Both the position numbers and the translations under genes were made by a program. Shown piece after piece: positions 10,721 through 22,312 of a stretch of 64,000 nt of DNA. Every line of letters begins with the position of its first letter. Position 1 is the stretch's first letter. Source of the stretch: Henricia sp. BOLD:AAB3569 (lineage: Eukaryota > Echinodermata > Asteroidea > Spinulosida > Echinasteridae); contig JBBELK010000636.1 in the NCBI GenBank assembly GCA_037783545.1, forward strand, positions 248,001 to 312,000. The letters are read 5' to 3'. The notes beneath the pieces were generated by a model. That model had not been told where the DNA came from. It did not search any database and worked only from the letters and a program-made list of their open reading frames with translations.

Positions 10721-11459
10721 ACAAGTCACACGACTCCGTAAATTAGCATTTCTTCCCTATAAAGTTGTATTATGTGAATATTATGCATGTGAATATTCTT
10801 AGGTCACCACGTCCTACAGGTTTCAACCAACATTGGTTTTTCAATTTTTAGTGTTCCATCTATATTGCACGACCAAGTTGTATATTCATTGTACTACGAC
10901 ATGTCTAAAAAAATCCTGTCCTACAGATATAAACCAAAATTTCAGATCATGTAAACAAGGCATGACAAAATGTATTGAGTGGGTTTCATCAGTTTTGGAC
11001 AGGAGGGTGAGATTTAAAAGCCATACGAATAAAACTCTAAATTTCAGAATTTGCCACTTTGGACTTGGCATCCTCCATTGTCAAGAAAATGTTCTATGTC
11101 TGAGGTCCCTTTACACCTCTTGATGTGTTGTGAAAAAACGATGAGATAGTTTGCAATAACATTAGGGGTGATCCTGCATTCCTTCAGATTAATAAGCTAT
11201 TGGCTGCAGCATGCATATTCCATCAGTCGCCAGCGGTGTATCGACATTTGAGGAGGCCAAGTCGAAAGTGGCAAGTTCTGAAATTTTGGGGTGTTTTTTC
11301 GTATAGCTTTAAATCTCATGCACCCTCTCGTCCAAAACTGATAAACTCACTTAATAAAATTTGTCAGGCCGTGTTTACATGATCTGAAATTTTTGTTTAG
11401 TTCCGTTGGAAAATTATAAAGTTATTTAAGATCAAAACTATAGGACATGTTTTTTGACA
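10721..11459. other. Interval without recognisable genes
   Basis: Sequence upstream of the LINE fragment. Two similar segments (10990-11060 and 11260-11345) share GTGGCAAGTTCTGAAATTT-like or TTTGCCACTT-like words in opposite orientation and may be parts of an old repeat. No gene is supported. Confidence 0.35.
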
Positions 11460-13810
11460 CGTAGTACATGCTCCAACTAATGCGCCAGCGAGATCATGCA
11501 CATAATGTAGCTAAAAAGTCGCGCTCATCGAATAATTGGGATATGTACAAAAAGTTAAGAAATGCTGTTACTAACAAAGTCAGAAAAAAAGAAAAGCGAA
11601 TATTACACTTCGGCAATTGAGGAAAATAAGGATAACTCATCACTCTTGTGGAAGAAACTAAAAGAAGTCCTTCCCAATAAACAAAAATGTGTCCCGAGTT
11701 CAATCATCTTCTCAAACTGAGAATATGTTGAAGACCCCCTATACCGACATCGCAAACAATTTCAATGAATATTTTTCAACAATTGGTGTATGGCCGCTGA
11801 GAATCACACAAGTTCAAATGAGGCCAATGATTCTCACGGCCATTCTCTTGCTTCTTCACCAGATTACGAACATTGTTCTCTCCCTATAGTATCCCAGAAG
11901 AGTTTGTTCAAAAGCAATGGGAAAGCAACAGGCTCAGATAGTATTAGCGTTAATATGGTTAAAATGGCTGCACCTTTTATTACTAAGTCTTTAACGCATA
12001 TATTTAACTTTTCGATAAGAAATGAACAGTATCCAAAGGCATGGAAACATGCTTCAGTTATACACCTATTCATAAAGGAGGCGATAAGTGCAACGCATGT
12101 AATTACCGACCTATATCAATCGTGCCGATTATCTCTAAAATCCTAGAAAGATGGATACACTCAAACATGTACTCGTACCTTGATGAAAACAATTTCATTC
12201 CTATTTGTCAATCTGGATTTCGGCCTTTGCACTCAACAGAAAGTACACTAAACGATTTAACAAACGAGTGTCTTCAAGCTATGGATCACGCGCACGGGAG
12301 AATGACCGGAACAGTATTCCTAGATCTCAGTATAAGGCATTTGACTGCGTTGACCATAACATTCTTTTAGAAAAACTGGAAAGGTTGAACATGTCGATGT
12401 CGGTAAGTCCTATCTCAGTGATCGCAGTCAAACCGTTAATATTAGTAAACTGCATATGTCAAAATCATTGCCTATATAAGTGTCGGTGTACCACAAGGAT
12501 CAATTCTGGGCCCATTATTGTTTATTATATATAGGCCTACATATGACTTGCCTCTTATTATGTATCCAAAAAGTGTAAAATATATATGCATGCCGATGAC
12601 TCCGCACTAACTTGCAGTTCCGAAAGCATTGTCGAAATTAAAACTAGCCTCAACAAGTCATTAGACATGATTCATCGGTGGTCCGTTAAAAATAAAATTA
12701 AAGTTAATCCCAGTAAAACTAAATGTATGCTCATTGGCTCAAAGAAAAAGATAAGCGCGCATGAGCTCAGAGTACATATCAATAATAATCAAGTGCATAA
12801 CGTTAAATCGTTTAAATGCCATGGGTGTTATTATTGACGAAACCTTAAGTTTGCTCGAAATTAGCTATGTTAAACAGAATTCGGGACTGTGTAACTCGCA
12901 AGCACATGCACACCCTTATGTTAAGTTTAGTCATGCCTATAGTCTAGATTATTGTTGCACAGTATGGGGTGACCGTTACGCATCTCATAACATTGTCTTG
13001 AACAAATGCCTCAAACGTGCAGCCAGAATAATACTGAAATGCAATTTTCTAACTCCATCAGCTGACATGTTTTAAAAGCTCGACTGGCTTGCCTATCCAG
13101 AGAGAGTCAAATACAAGAAAGCTATATTTGTATTTAAAAGCATCAATTCCTTGGCCCCGCAGTATATGGCAAGTCTATTTACACCTTACGTACAAACTCG
13201 AGAAACTCGTTAATCTGCCGAAAAGACATTGAAAATTCTCTTTGCACGAAAGAAGTCTTACGCCTCGAGTTTTGCTGTAACTGGCGCCGCAATTTGAAAC
13301 AGCCTTAGTGCACACCTTAGAACTATGTCTTCTTTGAGCTCATTCAAATCGGAACTTCGCCAAACATATACATAATATTCACATTATCAACTTCAAGGGA
13401 GAAATGCTAATTTACGGAGTCGTATGACTTGGTTGCCATGAAATTAAACTTTAATTTTGGAGCCGGAGGGGAATTTTCCCTTTTTTCTCTCTTTAAAAGG
13501 GTTTTTGCGGGTTTTTCGCCCTTCCCGTAATTAGCGTAAATTTCAGTGTCACGTGCATGTATAATATTTCTTGTGATGTTGTTCTTCTGTAACCATTAGT
13601 TTTGTCCAATTGTGCGAGTGTTGATGTTTTGTGAATTTTTGATGTTGTAGTTGTTGCATCGTATTCCAGTTTGTTTGTGATTGTGAAGTTGTTTAATTTA
13701 ATATATTTGTTTTATGAGTGTTTGCAGGGCCCCAATGGAAACCAGTTTTTGTAAACTGTTTGGGCACACCCTGGGTAAATAAATGGAATAAATAAATAAA
13801 TAAATAAATG
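11460..13810 (+). mobile_element. 5'-truncated, decayed CR1/L2-like LINE (reverse transcriptase pseudogene)
   Basis: Three + frames together spell a non-LTR retrotransposon reverse transcriptase, broken by frameshifts. In order: NWDMYKKLRNAVTNKVRKK at 11535; CNYRPISIVPIISKILERW near 12100; SGFRPLHSTEST near 12215; AFDCVDHNILLEKLE after a shift near 12335; GVPQGSILGPLLF near 12485; the catalytic segment HADD (12589-12600) in place of the usual YADD or FADD; then KCLKRAARIIL near 13000. The 3' end has GGGCACACCCTGGGTAAATAAATGG followed by a TAAA-repeat tail, read in pieces. The endonuclease is missing. It cannot be active. The clade assignment is from motif style only. Confidence 0.85.
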
Positions 13811-14439
13811 TACCAATTTTTTCCCAGACACAAAATCATCTGATTATAGACTCAGCTATACTCGTGCCAGTCGCCACGCACTGTATAAGTCTTGTTTTAA
13901 CATCGACTATATAGGCCCTACATGTGAAATTTTTAACATGTAAAATCATCCAAAAAAATCATCTTTGCCTCATTTTGCCATCACAAAAGCCTGGCAGCTC
14001 TCCAACTACCGACTTATGTGGCCTTTCCTTTTCTACGAATTATGATAGGCCTATATCTATTTTTGGACTTGATTTAAAATGTAATAGGTAAACCTATTAC
14101 ATTTGATTTGAGCAGCCAATTTCCGGAATGGCAAAGTCGCTTTAGAAAGTTAAACAAAATGAGTAAAATCAAGTAGCCTATACGAATTACTTCTGGTTTG
14201 CTGTTTTGTTTATTTTCCGCGAAATACATTTGAAAATGCAATGCTTCGACGCAATTTCCGGTTGTTTCAGGCAGCTATATAATTATTGTATTTATAGCAA
14301 ATTAAATCCATTGGCGGATCCAGGGGGTGGGGCTGCCCCCTCCCCCCTAAAAAAAAATAATTAAAAATAATTATTTTAAAAAAACCGATGGTGCCGGAAG
14401 AGAAAGAGGGAAGAACGCACTCCCTAAGCTTATGGTTTC
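13811..14439. other. Interval between two LINE remnants
   Basis: Unremarkable AT-rich sequence. A short block GGCGGATCCAGGGGGTGGG near 14312, followed by a C-rich and then A-rich run, resembles a terminus of a dispersed repeat, but no partner end was found. Confidence 0.35.
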
Positions 14440-16345
14440 CTTTATTCAATTCAATTCAATTCACTTTATTCCCATACTGTGTATACACATAAATTTAAAT
14501 GCATAATTTCACAGAGATTTAGAATATTGTACATGTATGTATAGGGATCCCATAAAAAGCAAAGCTTGTCAAGTATGGGATCCCTTTATAAACTTATAAA
14601 GATAAATGAAAGGATTTTCTTTTCTATACTGGTATGGAAATAAGTTTATACCTAGGGAATGAGCAAAGGATTCATATACAAATTAAATCAAAATGATATA
14701 CCCATACTAATGCAAAGGCATAAATCAGAAAGAAAAATGTAATGGAAACACTAGCAAGGGGAAGTGCATGCATGAAGTCCTTTTAACTGCAGTATATTTT
14801 GTTTGAAGGATGCATGCATGGTAATAGTCTTTCTATTGATCTCAGTTTAGTATCGAGTGAATTCCATAACTTTGGACCATTGGATGTGATAAATTTATTT
14901 CCTAATGTCGTTCGAGTTTTTGGGATGTGAAAGTGATGAGCCTGTCTTGTAAGGTAAGTATGACATAGCGGTCATTTCTTTTAAACAATGATTGTAAACA
15001 TTTGGGCACAATATTTTTAGATACCTGAAACATGAAAATACAGAGTTGGTAGAAATAGGTATCATTAATCTTAAGTATTTCATATTGTTTGAAGAGAGGA
15101 TCAGTGTGGGTCAAATAATCAGAGTGTTAAATAATACGAACAGCTCTTTTCTGTAAGAGGAAGACCCTATTGATAAGCTGTTTAGATGCATTTCCCCATG
15201 CTAAAATTCCATATAGTTAATGTACGATAAGATCGGGCTATTATACAATAACAAACAAATATTTGAAGGAAGAGATGATTTTATTATGTTAATCATACCA
15301 ATATTTTTAGAAATTATTTTACAAATATAATCTACGTGTATTTTCCAAGAAAGTTTGCTATCAATAAATATGCCAAGAAATTGTCTACTTTTTACCTGGT
15401 TAATTATGTTTTTGTCAATATAAACATCCTCTGGTAAGTTATTTATAGAATTACTGAATGAGATACAACTATTTTTTTTAAATATTCAGCGATAATTTAT
15501 TTACTTTAATCCAATTTGATATGTTTTTCAGTTCCATGTTGACAACATCTATTAACGTTGCAATATTTTTATGACTATAGAATAAATTGGAGTGGTCGGC
15601 AAAAAGGATAAAAGATAAAATATCTGAAGATTTAGTAAAGTCATTGATAGGAACAAAAGTGGGCCAAGGATAGAGCCTTGGGGAACACCACACGTTAATG
15701 TACGAGGAGTAGAAATATGACCATTGACCTATAACATGTTGTTTTCTCTGTGATAAATATACTTTTAAACCAGTCTAACGGGATACCTCTAATTCCATAA
15801 TAATTTAATTTATGAATAAGTATATCATGGTAGGGTGTCAAACGCTTTCGAGAAATCTAGAAAAATACCCAGAGTGTGTTGTGCATTTTCAAATCCAGAT
15901 ACTTTCATAAATATAGTGTAGCATGAGTTGTTGAATGATTTGCTCGAAATCCGAATTGAAAATTTGTTAAGATGTTGTTTTGTTGCAAGAAAGTTACAGT
16001 TCTATTATAAACAATATTTTCTATTTTAGGTAAGATTGATATGATATAGGTCTATAATCGTTTACAAGACCAGTTTCCCCACTTTTATAGACTGGAATTA
16101 CTTTAGCAATTTTCATGTCAGATGGAACAAGTCCAGTAGATAAGGATAAATTGACAATATGAGTGAGAGGATCAAGAAAATAATTTATTATCTTTTTAGT
16201 AACAGCAACATTGATGCCATCTATGCCACTACTTGCTTTGTTAGGAAGTTCATTAACAATACTGTTAATTTCAAATTTTGTCGCAGCGGTAAAAACATGC
16301 AGATTTGGTGTTTGGATCAATAGGATATCTTCCCTCATTGTGCTT
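14440..16345 (-). mobile_element. Decayed LINE on the minus strand (reverse transcriptase pseudogene)
   Basis: Reading the - strand from 16345: NELPNKASSGIDGINVAV, then VIPVYKSGETGLVNDYRPIS near 16060, FGFRANHST near 15940, FLDFSKAFDTL near 15840, a broken PQGSILGPLLF near 15670, and FADH at 15592-15603, where the catalytic FADD has lost its second Asp. The C-terminal part follows to about 14890. The 3' end is an AATTG-repeat tail (14447-14462). Several frameshifts and stops and the mutated catalytic motif show it is dead. It differs in sequence and tail from the LINE at 11460-13810, so it is a different family. Confidence 0.85.
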
Positions 16346-17407
16346 TATTTTTCTCCCCCTTTGATTATTTTACTGTAATTTTGTGTGGTTTTGAAAAATC
16401 TTTCTTGACTCTCAGCGCCCCCTCCGCCTCCTAAATTTATATCCGTGCTAATTTTATACACATCGAACGGATGTCCATGTTACCAGTTCAAGAAATTAAT
16501 TTAGGTACCAAATTCCATGGCTATCATAGCAGAAAGGCTGCGGAGGACAAGGACTACATTTAAATTGTGCACTTTTGAACTCGGGTAGAAGTTCAGTTTG
16601 GTGTGTGACGATTTCAAAGGTGTTGTTTGACAAGTTCGAGTGTGGTTTCTGACTCGATAAATGCGATAAGGTTTTCGTTTGTCATGCAAAGCGAAGTTTA
16701 GTTATACATTTTGTTGGCCAAAACACGTATACGCAACTTCGCCCTGTTTTACTATAGCTTAAACGGCACTTTCAGTTGACAATTAGAAAACCTTACTCAA
16801 TAATTGTGTTGATAGCAATTTTTATAAACACATAATTTTTCTGTCCAAACCCAGGGTCCAAACTGATACAGCGAAACTAGGTATAGGCCTATAGGAAGAA
16901 GACGCTAACATTACAATCAATCCCTGATATCAAGATTCCGTTCAACAGATGGCAAAGTAAAGTTTCGTGGTTTTTTTTAAAGTTTAGGTTAGCAGAATTC
17001 ATCATTTCATATCTTTGCAATGTCCGATTGTGTCAAAATGACCGATTTCAGAGGTAACAATGTAATTTTAAAGGTAGGCCTATGTGTTTACTTATTGCCA
17101 AATAAAAAAAAATGTCCAAATATTGACCTCCGAATCTAGTCTAATCTTCTCGGACTTCTAAAAACTGCTTTATAGAAAGTTTTACAATTTTTGTTTCCGG
17201 GAAAATACAGATTTTCAGCCTTTTCTGTCCGTAAGATAATCTTTTTGATATGATGATTATTTTGTTTGCTGCAAAATCACATAGGCTTATTAAACTGTCG
17301 TTTTGGTTTAAAAACATCATAATCGCTTTCAAACCCCATACATTACATGAACTTTCCTGACCGTATGAACTACACGTACTCCGCAGCGAGCAAAATATAG
17401 GCCTATA
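16346..17407. other. Interval without recognisable genes
   Basis: AT-rich, with several TAGGCCTA words (16883, 17074, 17397). Short open frames have no supporting features. Confidence 0.45.
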
Positions 17408-17569
17408 AAGCGGGCCTCCAACTGTACGATTTCTGCCACGAATTTCCAACGATTACGTACGATTTGGTGAGATTACCAGAGACTGTATAGACTCTTAATC
17501 GTACCAAATCGTACCTAATCGTTGGAATTTCGTGGCAAAAATCGCACAGTGCATATGGGAGGCCCGCTT
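17408..17569. mobile_element. Palindromic MITE-like inverted repeat
   Basis: AAGCGGGCCTCC at the left is mirrored by GGAGGCCCGCTT-type sequence at the right. Inside, CCACGAATTTCCAACGATTA pairs with TAATCGTTGGAATTTCGTGG. The total is 162 bp. 17570-18178 contains nothing else recognisable. Confidence 0.75.
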
Positions 17570-18178
17570 AACCGAAACGTTTCGTGTGCATGGGAATGTA
17601 GCCCGTCCCGTGTGTCGTTGGGGTCAAAGATAAGTATATCGCTACTATAGCTCTTCAAATGTGTCTAATTTTAAAAGAAAGAAAATGCAGTTCAACGAGA
17701 CAGTTTCAGTGCCCATGCACAGGAACTTGGAACTTTGCCCGTCCTGTGGGAGGGTATGCGGAAGATAATCGGTTTTAAATTACCGTGCTTTAATCGCGTA
17801 GAAAAATCTAGTAGGTCCGAAACATTTTAAAGTTAAGAAGCTGGACGAAAGTGTTATTTTTGTCGGACGGAATTTTCCCAGGAAAAGCGGTATTTTTCTG
17901 GGATTTGTGGTTTGGAGTCGCTGTTGTGTTTCTGTGATCGGTTTTGGAAAGCTACGCGGCTGAGTTAAATTGAACAGGAGTTGCTCACACGGACGTGTTA
18001 CTGTAAGCACGCCCCTCGCTGAGGGCGGAGCCCATTCAAAACCTTTGGTAAAATGTGCATATTCGCCGAAAGAATCGAGCAAAAACGAAACTTCGATTTA
18101 ATTATCCTTACTGCACGGTTTTAATGCACCAGGAATATACGTCTTATACCAGCCAAGTTGAGCCAACATAATACACCT

Positions 18179-18312
18179 AACGTAGACATTTAGAAGCCAC
18201 CTTTCGGAGTTATATACGGTTGTCATCCAGCTTGCGCCGAGCTCGAAGCAAAGTCACCGGTGTTTTGTGTTTTTTTGACGGCGTGCCTGAGCGCATTCGT
18301 CGCGGTGTTGTC
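18179..18312 (+). promoter_or_regulatory. Putative 5' UTR / promoter-proximal region of the upstream Galpha exon
   Basis: The interval between the in-frame stop at 18178 and the ATG at 18313 is moderately GC-rich (GCTTGCGCCGAGCTCG, GCGCATTCGTCGCGG). It is likely transcribed leader, because the exon has no acceptor-like pyrimidine tract with AG close to its start. A leader intron farther upstream cannot be excluded. Confidence 0.3.
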
Positions 18313-18451
18313 ATGGGGAATGTCAACGATTGCATGGGCGGGCCGGTCGACGAAGCCACGCTGAGAAGCCGGGAAATCGATAAATTCCTGAAAGAAAGCG
18401 GAAAAGAATTCACAGAGTATCTCAGGAAGTGGACCAAGCTTTTGCTGCTAG
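18313..18451 (+). CDS. First coding exon of a G protein alpha subunit, non-Gs type N-terminus
   Basis: This exon encodes 46 residues plus the first base of a split glycine codon. It begins MGNVNDCMGG and ends TKLLLLG, the run that leads into the P-loop of every heterotrimeric Galpha subunit. A donor (G|GTAAGG) follows the first base of the Gly codon, the phase-1 position also used by Galpha-s exon 1 here. The ATG is the first in frame after a stop at 18178 and has G at -3 and +4. Gly2 and Cys7 are plausible lipid-anchor residues, although Asp6 is not ideal for N-myristoylation. The segment RSREIDKFLKESG resembles Gi/o, Gq or G12/13 helices more than Gs. No P-loop exon was seen between here and 34234. 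It may be an alternative first exon of the Galpha-s gene or belong to a separate Galpha gene. The exon identity is firm; its class and splice partner are open. Confidence 0.82.
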
Positions 18452-18685
18452 GTAAGGCCAAAACATCAAACATTGTGCTTATCAAATCGAACAAAAATTG
18501 CAAAACATTCTTGATTTATTTGTTCCATAACAGGCGAATTTAGGACTTTTTTACAATTCTTAAACGTGAAGAAGGTCATGCTTTTGTGAATTATAATTTT
18601 CCTTCTGAACTATAAACGTTTAGGTTTGTTTTCAAAGGAAATTTGTGAAACCCACAAAATCCATGCAGTCGTGTTGGTGTGTGTG
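18452..18685. other. Start of the intron after the upstream Galpha exon
   Basis: AT-rich sequence following GTAAGG at 18452. No acceptor with a P-loop exon was found here or anywhere before 34234. Confidence 0.5.
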
Positions 18686-18702
18686 TGCACATATCAATTG
18701 TC

Positions 18703-18735
<33 letters not shown>

Positions 18736-19008
18736 CCCCCCCAACCCTCCCCCTCCCCCCGGGCTGCCCCACCTAAGAGGTGGGTATTGTCACTTTTCGA
18801 GTGACCAATTCCTCACCCCTTGGCCCTAGGGCAACATTTGGGTGACAAAATCCCCGCCCATGGGGGCAAAACATGCACGTTTTGCTCTCAGAAACGCTGA
18901 AAATTCAATTTCTATGCTTCAAAGTCCCCACCCTGGGGCATGGAAATTGTGACCTAGTCCCAACCCAAGGGGTGGGGCAGCGGGGGTGGCAACAATTGAT
19001 AGGTGCAT
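18686..19008. mobile_element. Poly-C/poly-G MITE, copy 1
   Basis: TGCACATATCAATTG at the left is mirrored by CAATTGATAGGTGCATTA at the right. Just inside the left end is a long C tract (about 18706-18733). The interior has CCCCACCTAAGAGGTGGG and repeated GTGACAAAATCCCC words. It shares ends and interior with 27671-27934. Confidence 0.75.
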
Positions 19009-19491
19009 TATGTCCCAACGCAAGGGGCCGTCCAAAGAAAATTTTCACGGTTCTACAAAGCGTATAGAAAGGTGCAGGGGGTCGAGGGCCACGTAGGAAT
19101 TTACATGCACTGTAAAATGTTGACATTTCATGGTAGTGAAAAATATGTTGAGGGAGGGAGGGAGGGAGAAGGTCTTTAAAAACGTAGAATTGTGACCATG
19201 TTGACAACTCTGGACGGCCCCCAAGCAACACACGAAAAAAAAGGCTGGCGATGTATGCATGGGCAAGACGATAATATCATTGTTTGATCTGCACGCGATC
19301 ACACACGTGCAGTCAAGCCACTACCATTTTGAGAGGCAAACTGAGGCACCCCATTGGTCCAACCGGCGCACAACGCGCACGACCAAGGTTGAACAATGCG
19401 TTAAGTTTTTAAGAACTTTTGTTTTGATCGGGGCAATTTACATGTGTATTGTCTGAAGATTAAACATTAAAAATAAATAAATTAAACTATA
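19009..19491. other. Interval without recognisable genes
   Basis: Contains a short GAGGGAGGGAGG run near 19150. No coding or RNA feature is supported. Confidence 0.4.
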
Positions 19492-19782
19492 TGTTGTTGT
19501 TGTTAATTTTATGGCATCTTCGGCAACTAAGGCCCTTTATGCCATTAACTATACGGGTTTAGCTTTTAACTATACTTTATTATCAACTGGAGATGACGAA
19601 GAAGGAGTTGCAGTTTTAGAAGTGGGAGGAAAACCCCCAGAGAAATCCCCAGGGTAAACCCACGCGGTCAAGTAGGGATCTGCAAACCCAATCCGCATAG
19701 GCCTATACACGCCCGGATTCGAACCCGGGACGTCAGAGGTGAAAGGCGAGGAAAGAACCACTACGCCAACCCGACCGCACCA
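19492..19782 (-). mobile_element. tRNA-derived SINE, family 1, copy 1
   Basis: On the - strand: GCGGTCGGGTTGGCGTAGTG (A-box region), CCGGGTTCGAATCC (B box), a unique body with CTTGACCGCGTGGGTTTACC, and a 3' tail of AAC repeats. Length is about 290 bp. It is about 85-90 percent like the copy at 32247-32529 by eye. Confidence 0.85.
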
Positions 19783-20041
19783 ATTAATTAAACTGTATGT
19801 TATGTCTTTAATTTAAACAATTTGACATGCGCAGTGACACACAAGATCTGCGGCATATTGTGCAATATTGTGAAGCAAACTTTCAGAAAATTTGAAGTTA
19901 GTGCTTGTTGCATTAATTAGTTTCGTGTTGATTGTGGACCCCATGCAGACGTTGCTCATACATCAGTCAAATTTTGTGTTAGATAAACAATTATTGCCCT
20001 TTTATTTCTAAAATTTAATTTATACTCTTGCTCTAACTATA

Positions 20042-20513
20042 GGCTGCGTTCGGGCGTGCAGTTCTCGTTGCTCGGGAGTAATGCGTGCGCATTGCACTCG
20101 GGTCACATCACGCGAACGGCAAGTCCGCAGTCCGCGTGCGCAAATGGCAATCGGTGAAGATGGACGTCTCTTGCCCGCATCACTGCACAAAAAATGCCGT
20201 TTCACTACTCACAAGAAACTGAGGAAATACAGGCCGTAAGTCGTGAGAACCTTTGATGCCGTCTAAAACAAACCTTAGTGAGTTATTGTTTCAGTTATTG
20301 AGTTGACACGTTGAGCAAATTCACCAAAAATCCCACCCATATTCCACCATCTTCGTACAAATCACATGACACTTGACAGGAGTACGAGCACACTCCCCAT
20401 TTGTTGGGGAGTAGTGAGAGCATAATCTCACTGACCCGAGTGGCGTTATTCTTGCCGTTCACGCGCGCAGGAGTATAACTCGTGTTAACACGAGTACACG
20501 CCCGAACGCAGCC
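20042..20513. mobile_element. MITE, 472 bp, termini GGCTGCGTTCGGGCGTG
   Basis: GGCTGCGTTCGGGCGTG at the left has its exact complement CACGCCCGAACGCAGCC at the right. ATA occurs on both flanks. Inside, CTCGGGAGTAATGCG and related CACTCGGGTCA words also recur inverted. It is non-coding. Confidence 0.75.
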
Positions 20514-22239
20514 ATATAGTCTGGTTGGTAAGCAACCAGTATTACGTCGCAACAAGAAAATTGCCTTTCGTAACACACGGCAGCCAATCAAAATCAGCGG
20601 AGTATCGAACGCTGTGGGTATAGCTGAGGGTTCTCGGCTGTTTATCGGTTGTTTACCAGACGAGAAATATATTACATTGTGCAGATTTGTAAAAAAAACG
20701 CGCCGTTTGTTCTTCGAATGACGGGGCACGGTGTGGTCTTCATTTCACCTGCATGCCGTACTGGTTTTTCTTTTCGTGATTTTTTGGTTCGGGAAACAGC
20801 TTCAGTGACTGCTGTTGAGTCCTTCACGCACAACAACTGGATTAGATAAGCGCCATGCCGAATGATCAAATCCACCGGGCAACATCTTGTCAAATTTTTA
20901 TGAGCAGTAAATAGAGAAACGACGCACCCGACCTGCCTCCGTGGTCCAACCGAAGGAAATTCATCGTCTGATCCGTACCAACACTTTGCAAGGGCCAAGG
21001 TGGTCTCGCACCATTTTTTCAGTTCTTTCGGATGACAATTTTTACTTCGAAGCTGTGAGGTTTTCCGGATGCGTAAGATTTTTGTGGCATTGCACCACGC
21101 CCTTTTCTGTGTTAGCATGTTTCTGCACTCATTATTTTGTGTTCTGCGATTGCATGCGCTGTGTCATGTATACAGCAACAATAGTCTCGTGTATCCATTT
21201 ATGTATTTTGTTTTCGCTGCAAAGTTTTTAATCTCAGTTACATTCCTTAACTATTTTTTTTTAAATTCCAAAAATGAGTCTAAGTTTTTGTTATTTTGTG
21301 TCATTTCAAAGACATCGCATGCCTGTATTTTATGTAGAGAACGGCGACGCGCAAATTTTTTTCAGCAACGTCGCGCGAAACGTATATACTGAAATTTTTT
21401 GTCGACTAGAAAATCCATTTGATTTCTCATTAGAAACTTGCGTTCATCCCCCCATAAGCCGCCATTTTACAGTATGGGCAAACTTGTTGAATAGCCTACC
21501 TATACGAATACCGATCTCGCTGCTTTAATCAACCTAAAAAGATTATCGAAACCATCCAATTAACTAAAAAAGAGAAAAAGCTTGCATTCGTATGGCGACA
21601 ATCCATATTTATCCATTGCGCTTTGCCACTGACCCTAAGCTCGATTCCAAATACATGCAGGGAATATGACGCCCATAAATATTGGTAACTGAGGTATAAT
21701 GTAGACTTATTGGGCCGAATACATGAACAAAATGTAGCATTTGCTCATAAGAAGAAGCGCTGAAGAAAAGCAAACTGTACTTTTTTTAGGCAAGAATTAA
21801 TGTCTGCGAAACAAAAACAGTTTGCGATAAGTTTGTTGCTATATGTCCTCGCGATTAACCCTGCAGTGCTTCTGCACCATTTTAGATCCGTCTCTATAAT
21901 GTGCATGAACATGATAACGGTTGATTTTGTCTGATAAACACGATTTCAAGTTACCACTTTGGGAACTTGAAACACTTCAGCAAAATGCTAAGTGACAAAC
22001 GTTTTTAGGCTATTGCTGCATGTTGAGGGAAGCGTATTATTGCTTGGAAGAAACAACCTTTTGAGAGATTGTGATTTGGCTTTCGTTGGGGATAATGAAT
22101 TATAGAGGAATTTCAAATTGCCATAAAAAACGAGGGTCTCTGTGCTTTCTAATTTGCAAATGAAAAGACGCGTGACAAAGCATCCAAAACGAGAATGTCA
22201 TGCTACTTCAATATCAATTGATAGGGCAAAACAAACAAC
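20514..22239. other. 1.7-kb interval without recognisable genes
   Basis: The longest open frame (148 residues, - strand, 20672-21118) has no recognised motif, no signal for splicing and ordinary composition. No repeat partners were noticed. Function, if any, is unknown. Confidence 0.4.
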
Positions 22240-22312
22240 CTTTTGCTTTTGCTTAAAAGCAGAAGCTTTTGCTTAAAAGCAGACGTTTTTGCTTAAAAGC
22301 AGACGTTTTTGA
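22240..22312. repeat. Short tandem repeat, unit about 21 bp
   Basis: TTTTGCTTAAAAGCAGA(AG/CG) is repeated three times head to tail. Each unit contains the palindrome GCTTAAAAGC. Confidence 0.8.

Noticed and set aside
14309-14350. GGCGGATCCAGGGGGTGGG block as a DNA-element terminus
   Set aside because: No inverted partner or flanking duplication could be found, so no element can be bounded.
11460-16345. Functional reverse transcriptase genes
   Set aside because: Both LINEs have frameshifts and altered catalytic motifs (HADD and FADH), and lack an endonuclease.
20672-21118. 148-codon open frame on the - strand
   Set aside because: No recognisable domain, start context, splice signals or homologous copy; kept only as an unexplained interval.
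22240-22312. CRISPR-like short repeats
   Set aside because: Three contiguous tandem units without unique spacers; eukaryotic context. No CRISPR array exists in the window.
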